Below are positions 1 through 12,376 of a stretch of 64,000 nt of DNA, piece after piece (positions within the stretch are counted from its first letter, which is position 1; each line of letters starts with the position of its first letter). The notes below the pieces were generated by a model. It had not been told where the DNA came from, did not search any database, and saw only the letters and a list, made by a program, of their open reading frames with translations. This DNA comes from Mangifera indica. Taxonomy: Eukaryota > Streptophyta > Magnoliopsida > Sapindales > Anacardiaceae. Location: the NCBI RefSeq assembly GCF_011075055.1, contig NC_058137.1:6743463-6807462 (forward strand), in the 5' to 3' direction. Made by a program: the position numbers and the translations under genes.

Positions 1-796
1 ATCATATTGAAAATGGTTTTGAGTCAAAATCACAAGAAAATTTGTTTTGTTGTTTCCAAAAAGGGTTAAAAAGGCCCCACGCCGAGTCATATATGGATTG
101 CTTAGACAACACGGGTTGTAAACATTTCTAGATAACAAGTAGCAATACCAACTCAATAAAAACTCCAACCCAAAATGGAAGCCACCTTCGGGTCATGGGC
201 AATGGCGGCTTTCCATTTTCTGTTATCAAGGATAAAACTAGAGGATATATCATCATTGTCGCTGGGAGCCAACAACAACCAACCACCCACCAAAATTCTT
301 TTTAACCTAAGACCGCAGTCCAATGATATAAGCTTTTTAAGCCCATGTTGCTTTTGTCATCAAAATATAGAGAACATCGTCACTGCCGCTGCATTCCTAT
401 GGAACAATCTAAAAATAAAAGTACGTACATGTAAAATAATCCACCTGCAATTATATTCTTCCTCTTTCATAGCCTTATGTTCCTCAAAACCCATTCTGGT
501 GAGATACCTTTATGCTTTAGGCACAGGTTATTTGAAAAAGCACGTGGAGAAAATTTGTAGGTACAATGTATTTGATGGCTATCAATTTGTACTAAGGATG
601 ACAATAAGTTTTTGACATAAAATACTTACAATGTGAAATTAAACTGATGATAATAATAATAAGCCCATCACTAAGAGTGCATTCTATTTTTACCTACCCG
701 AAACATGCTTAAAATGCCTCCTCCCTAACCTTCCAACAGCTCTTAAGTAGCAACTACTGAATTTTTGATGAGAAAAGAGCAAGAGGAATTTGTTTT
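1..796. other. no recognisable gene
   Basis: AT-rich DNA. An open frame of 146 codons at 175-615 (+) has no motif I recognise and no clear splice or family signal, so I do not call it a gene. The stretch lies next to the gypsy protease remnant and may be a decayed part of the same element, but no family signature supports this. Confidence 0.4.
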
Positions 797-1275
797 TTGT
801 ATGATGAGAGGTATTCCTCGAGACACAAATGCAAAAAGAAACAAATATTGGTATTACAACCCCAAGTAGAAACAGGGGAGGAGGAAGAGGGGGAATCAAC
901 TGGGAAAGATGAGGAGTTGGATAATTACAATTTGATGCAGTTATCTTTCCACGCCCCGCTAGGGACAAGAGGGATTAGGACCATGAGATTAAATGGCATG
1001 TGTGGGAGGAAAAGAGTGTGTATACTAGCGGAATCAAGGAGCACTCACAACTTTCTAAGAGAGCAAACTGCCCTAATTGGCAGGAACTACAATGCAAATC
1101 CTTGTGTGAAGGACCGGAGATTACAGTACAAGGGCAGACCCTCCATTTTGATGCTTACACCTTGCCCTTAGAGAGTTATGATCTCATTTAAGGGGCTCAA
1201 TGGTTGGCAACTTTAGGGGATACATTTTGGAATTTTGAGTATTTGAAAATGGAATTTACCTTGTAGGGTAAGTAG
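797..1275 (+). pseudogene. Ty3/gypsy polyprotein remnant (protease region)
   Basis: The translation from about 797 has an acidic Glu-rich linker and then a block typical of the retropepsin start of plant gypsy gag-pol: a Leu-Ser-Phe-His-Ala run at about 945-960 and the word STHNFL at about 1040. The family normally has D-[ST]-G-STHNF; here the catalytic Asp region reads ESRSTHNFL, so the active-site Asp and Gly are lost. The frame then shifts by one. The following conserved part (ITVQGQTLHFDAYTLPLE, about 1120-1170) is read in the frame of the 1000-1191 ORF, with QWLATLG after a stop near 1190. Substitutions, a frameshift and stops show a dead fragment. No LTRs were found around it. Confidence 0.7.
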
Positions 1276-1740
1276 TTCACCTTGCAGGGTTAGAAGGGTA
1301 GAGAGGGGAGTGTAACTGGGGAGGAAAAATCATGTGAGCTGTTGCACAAGCAGCCACAATTATCCTTCATACAACTATTGTGGCAGGAAGGAGCAATGGG
1401 AGGGGCACAAATTTTTTAATTACAGGCAAGGGAAAATAAATTTTGTAACTCTGCAACTAATGTGCAAACAATACCCTATTAGACATCACCTATCCATATT
1501 TCCCAGCAAACTAAATAAAATATGCAAGAAAGCTACTTAACTATTTAAATCGTACACCAGTTATTATTCTAATGGCACACTTACTAGATTCATACTTCCT
1601 GAATTCAGTTTTCCAACATCAACAAGAAGAGCAACAGCTAATTTTACATTTGCAAATTTCAATCATGGATGCATGACAATCTTCGTGATTCATCTTTCAT
1701 TGCATGCCAACAAGCAGTGGTACAATACAAGCAAAATAGA
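1276..1740. other. intergenic, no gene seen
   Basis: Short spacer between the gypsy remnant and the stop codon of the minus-strand coiled-coil gene. Its right part is probably the 3' UTR of that gene. No coding, RNA or repeat signature was recognised. Confidence 0.4.
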
Positions 1741-3056
1741 TTAGATGTTTGAGGCACTCAAGGCCATTACTTTGCATTGCTCATTCAAGGCCAAAAGTTG
1801 AGCCTCCTTCTTGTCAAGAAGGGCAGTTAACCTCAGATTGTCTTCCATAAGTTTCTGAACTTCAGCCTCCTTTTGCATCTTCTCACCCTCCAATTGTGTT
1901 GTCTTAGCAACTAGCCTGCTTCACAACAGGATTACATTGTAAAGTCTACGAAATATTCCCCACCTAAAGAATTAGAGTTGTAAAAACACAAGAGTAGAAC
2001 ATGGAGACCACCAATAGAAAAATGTCAAACACTTTTTCCTGCAAAAAGCTTATCTTTTTTCTCTGGTTGGGGGTGGGGGAGAAGACTCCCAAAGAACAAA
2101 TTTATACAAAATGAATAATTAAAAATGCTTCACCCAAAAGGATAGTGGAAGGCAAATGCTTGACAATGTGGAGCAGACAACAAACTAAAATTAAAGTCAG
2201 TCATTCTAAAGCATACTGACCGTTCAAAAAGTCTCTCAATAGTTTGAAATTGCTTCTCTGATGAAAGAAGTGTTTCCCTCACACTGATAAGAGCACTAAC
2301 AAAAGATTTCAGAGACTCAAATTCCCGTTTCACACGACAAAGCTCTTGTCCGTTTTCTGCAGCCTGTTGCCTCTGTCTAGTTGTCTCTTCAACCAGATCC
2401 TCAACTCTCTGACGCATTTCATTTAGAACACCATTTGTACCTAAAGCAAAGCAGTCCATCTCCTGCAACTTTAAAGACATGTTCTTGATTTGGATAGCCT
2501 TCTTCCTAATTTCTTCCTGACCTAAAGTTACCTTCTCTTTTTCAATGGCAGTTTCAGATTCTGCCATTATAACCCTCTTAACAAGAGTTTCCATAACAAC
2601 TGTGACCATCTGAACAGACTTGAGTAATTCAACAGTATAGGCTCCATCCTGTTCATCAATAGAACCTTGCTGCTTACTAATTCCAATCCATGTCTCTTCA
2701 TCAGGACCATCAAATGACGATAGATCAACATTCCTGGACCAACCAGATAAAGGTGTACCATTTTTGTCAACAAGACCAACCCCTTCTAATTGTTTGATGC
2801 CGCATGATGTCTGGGCTAAATCAGGGATAGCCATGATTCTTGCTTTTGATTTCAAGAAAGTCAACACCTTTGCAGTAGTTTTTAGCCGTCGCCAAAGAAC
2901 TTCTAATTCCTTCTCTGTGTCTCCATCAGAACCCTTGATACCTTCCTTTAACTTGATAAGGTTCCTCTCAAAAATCTCTTCTGTTGATGGCCTTTGTTCT
3001 GGCCTGGTAAGCAGAGACCTCAGATTTGAGAAGTCCAAATTTTCCTCTGATGCCAT
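1741..3056 (-). CDS. conserved plant coiled-coil protein of unknown function
   Basis: Two coding exons on the minus strand, 3056-2221 and 1915-1741 (836 + 175 nt, 336 aa). The donor is GTCAGT at 2220 and the acceptor AGCAG at 1916-1920; the join restores a Leu-Phe-Glu-Arg-Leu-Val reading. The start MASEENLDFS is the first ATG and is preceded in the gene sense by an acceptor-like ATATAG. The N-terminal third is acidic and charged; from about residue 150 the sequence is heptad-like and rich in Glu, Lys, Arg, Gln and Leu, which suggests a long coiled coil to the end (residues about 150-330). I see no signal peptide, membrane segment or enzyme motif. I recognise the type as one of the uncharacterised 'paramyosin/myosin-like' plant proteins, but cannot give a function. 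Intact, with no internal stop. Confidence 0.8.
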
Positions 3057-4140
3057 TCACTTTCCTATATTCCACAAAATTAGTATCACTAATCAAATTC
3101 TAATTAACACAAAATTCTTAGCAATCAAGATTCAAGCATAAAAAAAGATACAACTAGAACAAATGATCTTTGCAAAAGAAAAACAAATTAATAGAGATAG
3201 TAGTTATCATGTTGCACTCCTTACATTACCGTAAACCACGAAGAAAGCTTTAGGCACAAGATGTTAGCAACCCTAATGATGCAAATTGAGAAAACCAAAA
3301 TATGGGAATCGGCCTAAATATGACTTTTTAAGAAGAAAGAACTCCCATATTTTAGTCTAAATGCTTTGCAATGTACATCAAAATCCCTCAGCATAAGAAA
3401 ATATGGAAGAACTTGAATGAACTTGCATTTTCTAGACTTTGAAGACTGTGTTATCTAGTCCTGCTGTCACTGTCGACGATATGGTAGGTTAAAGACTCAG
3501 ATTAGCCTATATTATTAGCAAATCTTCAACAAAACTATGTTCCAAGTACACAGATTTCTCTAACTTCAAACCAATATGCTAATATAAAACGAATGTTTCA
3601 GCAACTAAAGACCCAAAAAACTTCTTATCAGTCACTGTGATTCTCCTAAGGGGCAATGAAACGCAAAATCCCGCCACAATATAAAATAGCCAACTTGCAA
3701 GTACAGCACCAGGAAGATCAATCAGAAAGCAGAGACAAATTAAAACTTTTCATCTTAAAAACAAAGAAAGAAAGAAAAAGAACAAAAGATTGTTGATTTA
3801 GAAAGATAAAATACCTCTAATAAAGAGTTGAAACTCGAATCAACAATCTGAACCAACAAAGCCCTTATTTTGATAAACCATTTACTGATCAAGTAAATAA
3901 AAACATTATAACCTTCAAATAAACCCTACGATTTACTGGAAAGGGCAAATGAAGGCTGACAAATTCGCAACAAATAAAGAAAACAGTAGATGTAAAGGCT
4001 TGCAATGAGAATAAAATTAGAGACAATTAGAAAAGAATAATACAGGAAGAATGATGATCGTTAGAAGGCACCTTGTGATTTGAGGAAAGCAGAAGAATCG
4101 GATGGGCTTGACTGCAGCAGAAAATATATGCGCCTCTGGA
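3057..4140 (-). other. probable 5'UTR intron and leader exon of the coiled-coil gene
   Basis: In the gene sense the ATG is preceded by an acceptor-like ATATAG about 10 bases upstream. Near 4072 a donor AATCACAAG|GTGCC follows a pyrimidine-rich leader of about 70 bases (4072-4140). This suggests a roughly 1 kb leader intron spanning 3063-4071. It is an inference from splice consensus alone; there may be a further leader exon in between. Confidence 0.4.
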
Positions 4141-4190
4141 AAATGAAAATGTTAAGAACTATGGAAGACGGCAGCTGATGTTTTCTTTTT

Positions 4191-7060
4191 CTGCCGTAAA
4201 ATTACTCTAAGTTCAGCATTTTATAGTATTTTACTAATATAAAAAGGGTTTTTATTCTAAGGTAAAAAGATTATTACTCTCCCAAACTTTGACAAGCGAC
4301 GTTATCCGTCCGTATAGTGTTTGAATTTTAACAAAAAATAGTTTTATGAGAATTTCGAAAATTACCATTTTAGTATAATGATATATACACGATATATAAA
4401 TAATATAAGTCCGTATATTACTAATTACAATAAAAATAAAAACGAATCCAAACACATTTTGACTCACATTCATATCAAATTCTTAGAAAGTTGAGGGATG
4501 TGAGAGTGAGCCTAATGAAGCTAAAACCAAGGAAAGTTAGCGAAATTTTGTTCAGGGAAGTTCTTGCCTCGCGAAGACATGCACTAGTCCATGGAATAGA
4601 GATAAGTTAGGTGACTTCCCTCTGGATATTTTATTTTAGTTATGTGATTAATGGTGTGAGTTGTTTGTTGATGAAATCCTAGTTTAATGATGTGTTAATT
4701 GATGAACAAATGCATGATTATTGGAATTTGGTTATAATGGGGGAAACCGATCATGTAGTTATGTTTTCGCTATGGCTTAAGAATGTTGTAAATTATTGTA
4801 TTGTTTGTTACTGATGCGTTTGGTGCATGAAAATTTGATATGTTCCATTTGATAGTAAGAATATATGATGATGATGTTACTGCTAATTACCTAAGAGAAT
4901 GGAGACATGAGAATTGATGAATTGCTAGGGTTTTCGTGGCACAAGTGAATGATGGTTGATTTTGTGATGCACTGGATGGTTGGGTATTTTGTAAGGTAAC
5001 TAATAATTGGGATTATATTGCTGGAAAATTTAGTTTAATGGCTGGAATAAGTTGCTGCTAACAGAGACGAAAGTCTAGAAAACGCGGGCACACCTCTGTG
5101 TGTCATGTGACAAACGGTCATGTGGAATTGGAAAAATTTCTCTCTGTATGTGATATGTGCATAGACGTGTGTCAAGAGAGAAAACACTTCTGTATGTAAA
5201 TGATATATCCCTAAATACTTTTGAGAAAAATCGACTTTAGAGATTTAAAAAATGAGAATTTTACTTCTAATTATTAAAATGATTGTTTTATCTATAGAAG
5301 AAGATAATTATGAAGAAAAATAGGGAAAAAGGTCCAAATGAAGGCTATTAATAATGAAAGATATTATAGGGGTGTTCAACCATATAGATGACGACATGAA
5401 CCCCGATCAGAGCGATTTCAAATTGAAAATACCAACGATGTAATATTATATTCTTACCATCAAACTATGTGTGGAGTATATTCCACTAGGCTTAGTGTGG
5501 ACTGGTCACCAAACTAAGTGCATGTGACTTGTTATCAAAATATGTATAGTATGACATATCACCTAATTGAATACAACATGATATAGCTACCGAGCTGAGT
5601 GCGGTGTGACAACGAAAACAGTAGGGTTAGTTTGTGTGACTCTAATCCTAAGCTCGGTCAACACGTGTACAAAGTACATTATATAGTTGACATTAAAGAT
5701 GTTTCATACTTTTACTAAACATTAAAATGTTAGTTTACATTATTGGACATGAGTAATTGGGAATAACATTAATACTGAGAATACACATAGGGTGCCAAAT
5801 AAACCGGATGGATATCTAAGATGCTAGAGAAACACCTGAAATAAACATTGATCAGAATCCGCATATCAACCACCAAGTGTACTATATAGGCCAAATTTGG
5901 CAACATAATGAATCTAACGGTAAACATTGACCAATACTTTGTATTAAAATCTGAAAGCGCGTGGACTGACATGCGAGTGGAATATATTAATGAAATAGTT
6001 AGAGTCTTACCTGTCTAAGTAAGAATGTTACTATGTATAGCTTCTAGTGTCAAATGAAGACTAAACTACCAGTTTAGAAGAATCATCATTTACCTACCAT
6101 TTAAAGCCCAATCTTCTTCGGCATAATGACAAAATTTTCATAATGTTTTTCATTTTTCACTTTATTTTTATTGAATTTTCTTTTCCCCCTTAGGTTGTGT
6201 CTTAAAACATTTTAACACCCATTGAATATATAAATCATACTTTTTAACTCAAAACCTAAATTTGTTAATAAAAAGCTAACTATAGAAGGACATAAGAGTG
6301 ATTCAGCTTTCCAAAATTTTGATAAACCATTACAATGACCATTTTGTCCTTTCTCAAATTATACCTTAACTCATATTATTTTCAAAATTGATTTTTTTTT
6401 TTTGTTGGTGTTCAACCAAAACACGTAACATTTATTGTTGTTGAAGATTACAAGGAAACATAAAATGAAGATAGTTGTTGTTATGACGATGGAGAAGAGG
6501 AAGACAAAAAGGGTTTGAGAAGAGTGTCGAAAGGGGTGAAGAGATAAAATAACAAAACATGACGAGGTTGAGAGAGAGTGGTATATTGAGTCACAAGTAG
6601 AATTCGTTAGTGATTGAGTTGACTCGTTAGTTAGTAGATGACAATAAAGGCCTTGCAACAATTGAGAAAGGCATCAAGTCTCACGGTAGTTGAGAAAAAG
6701 TGATTCATCGCTTGTAATCAACAACTGTAATCTTATCTTTAGCCATGACAGTCTTGTTTTTTATTGATAATCAGAATCTCATCAACAAAATGCAATCTTG
6801 ATATATAAATTTGCAACTGCAATTATCTTCGTCAACAAATATAGGCGCAATCTAATTTCTTTTTCAATTTCTTCATGCCCTATTATCAAATTATTTAAAA
6901 TTTCACACAAATTATTCAAGGTATGTAATTCTCATTAACCACGTCTCCAAATAATTAACAAAAAAGGTCAAACAATAAGGGTAATATGGTAATTATAGTC
7001 TTTGCATATATTTGTCAAACCTAATTTCAATTAATGCAGTTACGTTTTGGGTGGAAAATG
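4191..7060. other. AT-rich intergenic region
   Basis: About 2.9 kb between the divergent coiled-coil and HPt genes. Only short open frames occur and none resembles a protein I know. No clear transposon ends, RNA gene or tandem array was seen. The last few hundred bases must contain the HPt promoter, but I could not pick a convincing TATA box. Confidence 0.4.
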
Positions 7061-7282
7061 TGATTTATACGTTCAGTGGGTGGAAATGGTTTCAAGGCCA
7101 AACTAAGGGGGGGAAAGAAAAATCAGTTTTGTTTGATTCTCTGCCTGCCTGCCCACCGGTTACCATTTTGCTTTAAAAGCTTGTTTCTTCTTCTTCATTC
7201 CTACTCTCAGTTTCTCTTTTTCATTCGTGTTTTTTTTTCATCCTCACTTCTCTTCTTTCCCGTTTCAACAAAGTTTAACACA

Positions 7283-10001
7283 ATGGTGGGAATTACACTT
7301 GAACAACAGCTCAGAAACCTCCTTCGCTCCTTGCATGACCAGGTGATCATCATTTCACAACTTCACCCTTCATGCTTATTTACCTCCTGTTCTTTATATA
7401 TCACCACTCTACGTTTATCTTTTTCTTTTAAGGTTTTTATTGTTTTGCTCTTTTATTATTATTATTATTTTTTTGGATCTTCATTTACAGTTTTTGGTAT
7501 GTGATGTTGGAAGGTTGTATTGTTGTTATTATTTTTGTGTGAGATAGACATATTTATCAAAAGTTGTACAGTGGCCTATATCAAACAGTTGTATTGTTGC
7601 TCTTTGATGAATTTTGTTGCTGAAGAAATGGTTTTTGCATAAATTCATGTTCATTTTATGAGAGAATAACGTTTGTAATTCAACTTTTGCCGTTTACTAT
7701 GATACTAGTTTCATGGTCTGATTTCTCTGGCTTCTGCTATGTTTGGTTATATTTGTTTATTGTGTCAATGAAGTCACCATAAATCAACTCAGTTAAATCC
7801 TTTTCAAAAGTAGTTTATCTTATACACACACACACACACGACACATTGAGGATAAATTTAAAAGCAATCGTTCCATATAATGTTAATGAAATTTTATTAT
7901 GACTTAGTTATTGTTACTTGCAGGGTATTCTGGATTTAAATTTTGAGAATGTTAGGAGAGCACGGGCTCGATGGGATTCTCAGTGTCTTATCGAAGCGGT
8001 CACTGCGTTGATCGATGATTTGGATGTTTCCATGGCAGAAACAGCGGGGCTCATGAACTTGTAAAATTGTGCATCTTTTTTGGTGCCTTAATTCATTTTA
8101 AGTAAATATATCTACTGATTTTATCATGATGATTGTTCTATTTCATCTATCTTCAGGGATGAACCCGAATTGGACTATGAAACTTTAGATTGCTACATTC
8201 ATCAGCTGCAAGAAAGGAGCGCAAGGTAATATTTTTAAATGACAGTCTGAACAATGGAACTTTGATGGGTATCTCATTGGTTACTTCATCCTTTTGCATG
8301 TAATTAATTGAGAAATTTCTGTTTTAACCATGTGCATGGGATTTTATGCATAACCGAAATAATCGGAAGTATTCAATGATAAATTATAGGCTGTGTGTTT
8401 GCACAACATATGCTAAAGGTTTCTAAACATGTACAAACACCTACTAATTAACTGAGCGAAAATATCTTATTTCTATACATATGCATGAATGAGTTACTAC
8501 TAATTACATGTGACATTTTTGTATGTTACGACAAAATCAAGATTTTGTCAAGATATATAATATTAATATTTATATCCACATGATAGATGTAGCGTGTGGT
8601 TTACAATCACAATATTTGAAGCACGTAGTAATAGTAGCGCGTGGGTACATTCACAAAAATATTGAAAGTAGTCATTTATAACTAGTACTCTTTGAATACA
8701 AAGTCCAAATCTTTTCGGTTTTAATTGATTTGAGATCAAAACTACTTGAAATCGACTCCTTAAAAACTTGGTTGTTTGGCTTTATCATACAATATTCAAT
8801 GAATTAAGTTAATAAAGACATAATCACCTCATAGCAAGTCAACATTTGATGCTTTTTTGGGTGTATATTGTTCTTATGATGGTTTCAATTATATGATATT
8901 TTCACTCCTAACAATGTTTCCGAAGTGATATATATATACTTTGTTCTTAGTACTAGCTGGTTGCTAATACTTGATGTCAACTCTTTCTTGTGACATAAGT
9001 TGGTTGAAATTCCATGTTGACCCAATGTGGATGTCACAAAATAATTTGTCCTAAGGCACCAAAGCTAGTAAAAGACATTCCCTATATATAAAATAATCTT
9101 TAAAAAAATTTGACACATATATGTATGTATGTATGTATATAGAGCAAGTTTGGGTCCTCTGTCAATTTACTTGACTAGTGAATTCTTCATTGTTTAATTC
9201 CATTATACTAGCAGTGGCACATTGATACATAATTTCTGCCTTTGAAACTACAGCATTGGTGGTTGTCGGATGGTTGTGGCTTGTCGTAACTCTCAGCAAG
9301 CTATTGATGCCAAGGACAAGGCAAGGTAAGAAATGTCGAGCTATCATAAGCAAGCTTCTTCACATTAGAGTAACATGTCTTTGGCTCTCTCTTTTTGTAT
9401 ATACATTAGTGTGTGTTTGTATCGTTGAGCTTGTTCATGCGTGTTTGCTAGTAAACGTCAATCATCAAAACTATAATAATACTTATTTAAGAATTGATTT
9501 TGTTATCATGATAATTTTCATGGGTTCTCATATTGAAGTGTTTGGTCAATGACATAAAATAATAAAGTGAGCATCCTTAAATGAATTCTCACCCTCATTT
9601 AAGCTTATAATATGTAACCCTTGTATTTATTATTCTTTATCTTGTTAAACTTGATCGTTGTATGTTAAGATAATTTGAGTATTTTTTATCTCGTCGTTTT
9701 TCTTGATAAATGTTGTGTGTATGTTATTAGGTGCGTAGAAACTTTTGAGCAAGTTAAACAAGAATATCAAACTCTCCGCGATGCCCTTAATAATTTTTTG
9801 CAGGTAATTAAGTAATTTGCTTCTCAACGTAAGAATAATCATGTGTTAAGCCAAATGAATTGATCCTAGCACTATAATTCATCTTACAGTTTCTTTTTCT
9901 TTTTTCTTTTTTATTTTTCAATGTTTGGGCAATTAATACAGCTGGAGAGATATATCATGGCATATGAGAATCGAAGAAATGGCGCACAGGGATCCGCTTG
10001 A
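7283..10001 (+). CDS. histidine-containing phosphotransfer (HPt/AHP-like) protein with altered motif
   Basis: Six exons: 7283-7342, 7924-8060, 8157-8225, 9254-9325, 9731-9803, 9942-10001; 471 nt, 156 aa. All junctions are GT-AG and keep frame. Length and six-exon layout match plant AHPs, which relay phosphate from cytokinin sensor kinases to response regulators, shuttling between cytoplasm and nucleus. The helical HPt fold is visible: QLRNLLRSLHDQGILD at the N-terminus, then the phospho-site His81 in YIHQLQERSASIGG, and a C-terminal FEQVKQEYQTLRDALNNFLQ helix. AHPs normally read HQ-[LF]-KGSS-x-SIGA; here Lys84, Gly85 and Ser86 positions are Gln, Glu and Arg. The His that AHP6-type pseudo-HPts lose is kept. 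The protein may therefore be a weak or non-catalytic HPt. Codons are intact and there are no stops. Confidence 0.82.
7821..7840. repeat. (AC)n microsatellite in HPt intron 1
   Basis: A run of about eight CA units at 7825-7840, in the 581-bp first intron of the HPt gene. No functional role is implied. Confidence 0.8.
9121..9140. repeat. (TATG)n microsatellite in HPt intron 3
   Basis: About four to five TATG units just upstream of exon 4 of the HPt gene, in its largest intron (8226-9253). Confidence 0.7.
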
Positions 10002-10323
10002 AATGGAACTAAGGACATGGTCAAATGATATGAATAAATGGACTTAAGGACATGGAATTTGTTTAAGGATATTTTTGTTTTATATTTGCGTCTGAACATC
10101 AATAGTGCTTTTGTTGCACAGTGTGTTCGATTTGAACCTAAATAATATGCAGGCCACCTGTAGGACCTAAGTAATAGTTTTTTGTTTGGAAGGCTTAAAA
10201 ATGTGTGAAGGACTTCTTTAAACAAATTGAAGACAAAAGAGTGATTAATTTGTTATAATCTTTAACAAAAATATTTGAATTGTAAATCATAATGATTTTA
10301 CTGTGAGTTACCATTTTTTTATG

Positions 10324-10328
<5 letters not shown>

Positions 10329-10360
<32 letters not shown>
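10329..10360. repeat. (AT)n microsatellite
   Basis: About 15 AT units directly abutting the left end of the palindromic MITE at 10360, consistent with insertion into, or expansion at, a TA-rich target. Confidence 0.85.
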
Positions 10361-10363
<3 letters not shown>

Positions 10364-10527
10364 AAAACTATGTGTACTTAACTTGGGTACACAAATGTAT
10401 ACACATTTATATGTGTCATCATGTGATTGGATGATTTCGAATTAAAAATAAAACAATAACCAATTATATGATGACACATATGAGTGTGTATATATTTTTG
10501 TACCTAAAGTGGGTACACATAGTATTG
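10360..10527. mobile_element. palindromic MITE, about 165 bp (family A)
   Basis: The sequence starts CAATAAAACTATGTGTAC and ends with the inverse GTACACATAGTATTG. The inverted similarity continues inward through TGTCATCATGTGATTGG and its inverse around AACCAATTATATGATGACA, so nearly the whole unit is one palindrome. The same unit recurs across the window (19014, 19236, 20375, 39704, 41195, 48722 and part at 60822). It has no coding capacity. Superfamily is unassigned; the target duplication is unclear because the flanks are AT repeats. Confidence 0.75.
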
Positions 10528-10540
10528 GTCATATATATAT

Positions 10541-10873
10541 TGTATGGTAAAAAATTTTGAGATGCCATATTTGGATTTCATACATTATTTTCTTGGTCAT
10601 GAGGTAAAACAAATTGAAGATAAACTTTTTATCTCACGAATAAAATATGTAATAAATCTTTTGAAAATATTTAATATGGGGAATTACAAAGTGATAGACA
10701 CATCTATGAATATGAATGAAAAATTGAATCTTGATAATTGTATTGAAATGGTTAATATAAGTTACTTTAGAGGTCCTCTTAATAGCTTAAATTATTTTTG
10801 TCATATAGGGCCAAAAATTAAATTTTCTATTGGGGTTGTGTCCAAATTTATGCACAACTCAATCAAATTGTAT
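10541..10873 (+). pseudogene. Ty1/copia reverse transcriptase fragment
   Basis: A single open frame of 110 codons matches the C-terminal part of copia RT: HYFLGHEVKQ (family HYFLGIEV), an LLKIFNMGNYK stretch and SIGVVSKFMH (family SVGVVSRFM). The rest of pol, the LTRs and the YVDD catalytic block are absent. It sits directly after the MITE. The frame is open but it is a fragment of an element, not a gene. Confidence 0.8.
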
Positions 10874-12367
10874 TGAATAATTATTAAATAACGTCATTTT
10901 ATCAATGTGTCATAAATTTAAATCATGAATTTGAATCACATACCTGAATTATAGATTTAAACTATAAATTTGGGTCAAACTCGTAATGAATTATTTTCAT
11001 TTTTAATATTGATTAAACTAACTTGAACTAAACTCGAATCAAGCTATTTTTTATTTGAACTGAACTTAAGTCAAAGAGTATTTAACTTTGACTTGATTCG
11101 TATTCATCTCTACTAATAGAAATAGTTATTTATAATTACCAAAAACACCTCATATATAAGTAAACATCCAAATATTAGGAAGTGTAAAAAAAAAATTGTC
11201 TACAATAGTACTCATAAATAGGTGTGTGTGTGTGTGTCAACATAAGTATCATAAAACATAACATAACAACATCTTGATCAAATGTAACATGATATATCAG
11301 ACAACCCAAGAACATCCTTAGTTAACTCGCCACTTTGCATCCGTCATAATCACATGGTTTTTACAAAAATATTTAAAAAAATAAATAAGTGATAACCATT
11401 TAATAAATAAGAAACGTTATATCTTGCGCTTCATTTTTAAATATTTAAAAATAAATAAATAAGTACGAGCACTTATTAATTCTCTTCTTGTCAAATTGTT
11501 TCCAAGCCTTGAGAGGCCACAAATAAAATTAAGCCACTAAGTGGAAAGATGACAATTTCAATTTGAATTTAAATGTTTCAATCCTCTTTAATCCTAATAG
11601 AAATGAGACTCCCTAATAGAAACAAAGATAAAGATAGAGACAAAAAAAATTCTTACAATCAAAGACAGAGTTACATGTGTCTCTTTCCCACCCTGTCCTA
11701 TCTCAATGCTTATTCTCTTTTTTTTATATTAATATGTTTACTTAAAATATTAACATGTATTTACAGTTTTAGATTATTTATATTTTTTAAATTTATTTAA
11801 GTTATTATTGTACATATTAAAGTAATTAATATATAATATTTATGACATTTAAAATAGTGAATTAGTGTTAATTTTACTTTATTTTATTATTTAATATATT
11901 TATATTGTTTTTATAACGTATAATCACGAAATTTGTTCTCGCATGTATGAGAAAAAAATTTTTCCCTATAAAGACGAAGAAAGGATGAGAAGAAAAATTT
12001 TTTCGTAAAGAGGAGATGAGAAAATTTTGTCATCCATATAATAAAGATAGAGATTGATACCCTCTACAGAGATAGAGACAGAATCAAGGATTGAGATTCT
12101 CTCTATCCACTTTCCATTGCTATTCATAATTAATTTTAATATAATTAATTATATCGTTCAATTAATTCTAATATCATTATCCTAATGACATTAATGCCCT
12201 CGAACATAATAAACAAAGTAAAAAATGGTTAAACAGAACAAAAATTAATATAGAATAATAAAAAGGGAAATCCCGGGTATACTAACGGTAACAAGAAAAT
12301 CAGGAAACTAAGAATGACAAGGTGCACAAGGAGGATTTATCTCCTTGAACAAGTCTGACTGAAATCG
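10874..12367. other. AT-rich intergenic region with old repeat fragments
   Basis: No gene was recognised. Around 10960-11115 words such as AACTCGAATCAAGC and TTTGACTTGATTCG resemble the AGCTCGAG family seen better at 44961-45318. A short (GT)n lies at 11223-11237. The right end is the ALKBH9-like promoter. Confidence 0.35.
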
Positions 12368-12376
12368 TATATAAAA
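12368..12376 (+). promoter_or_regulatory. TATA box of the ALKBH9-like gene
   Basis: TATATAAAA lies about 90 bases before the ATG at 12459, in GC-richer flanks. This is a good plant TATA match at a plausible distance for a short leader. Confidence 0.55.

Noticed and set aside
175..615. Open frame of 146 codons (+)
   Set aside because: No motif, no family resemblance and no splice context; AT-rich chance frame near a retroelement remnant.
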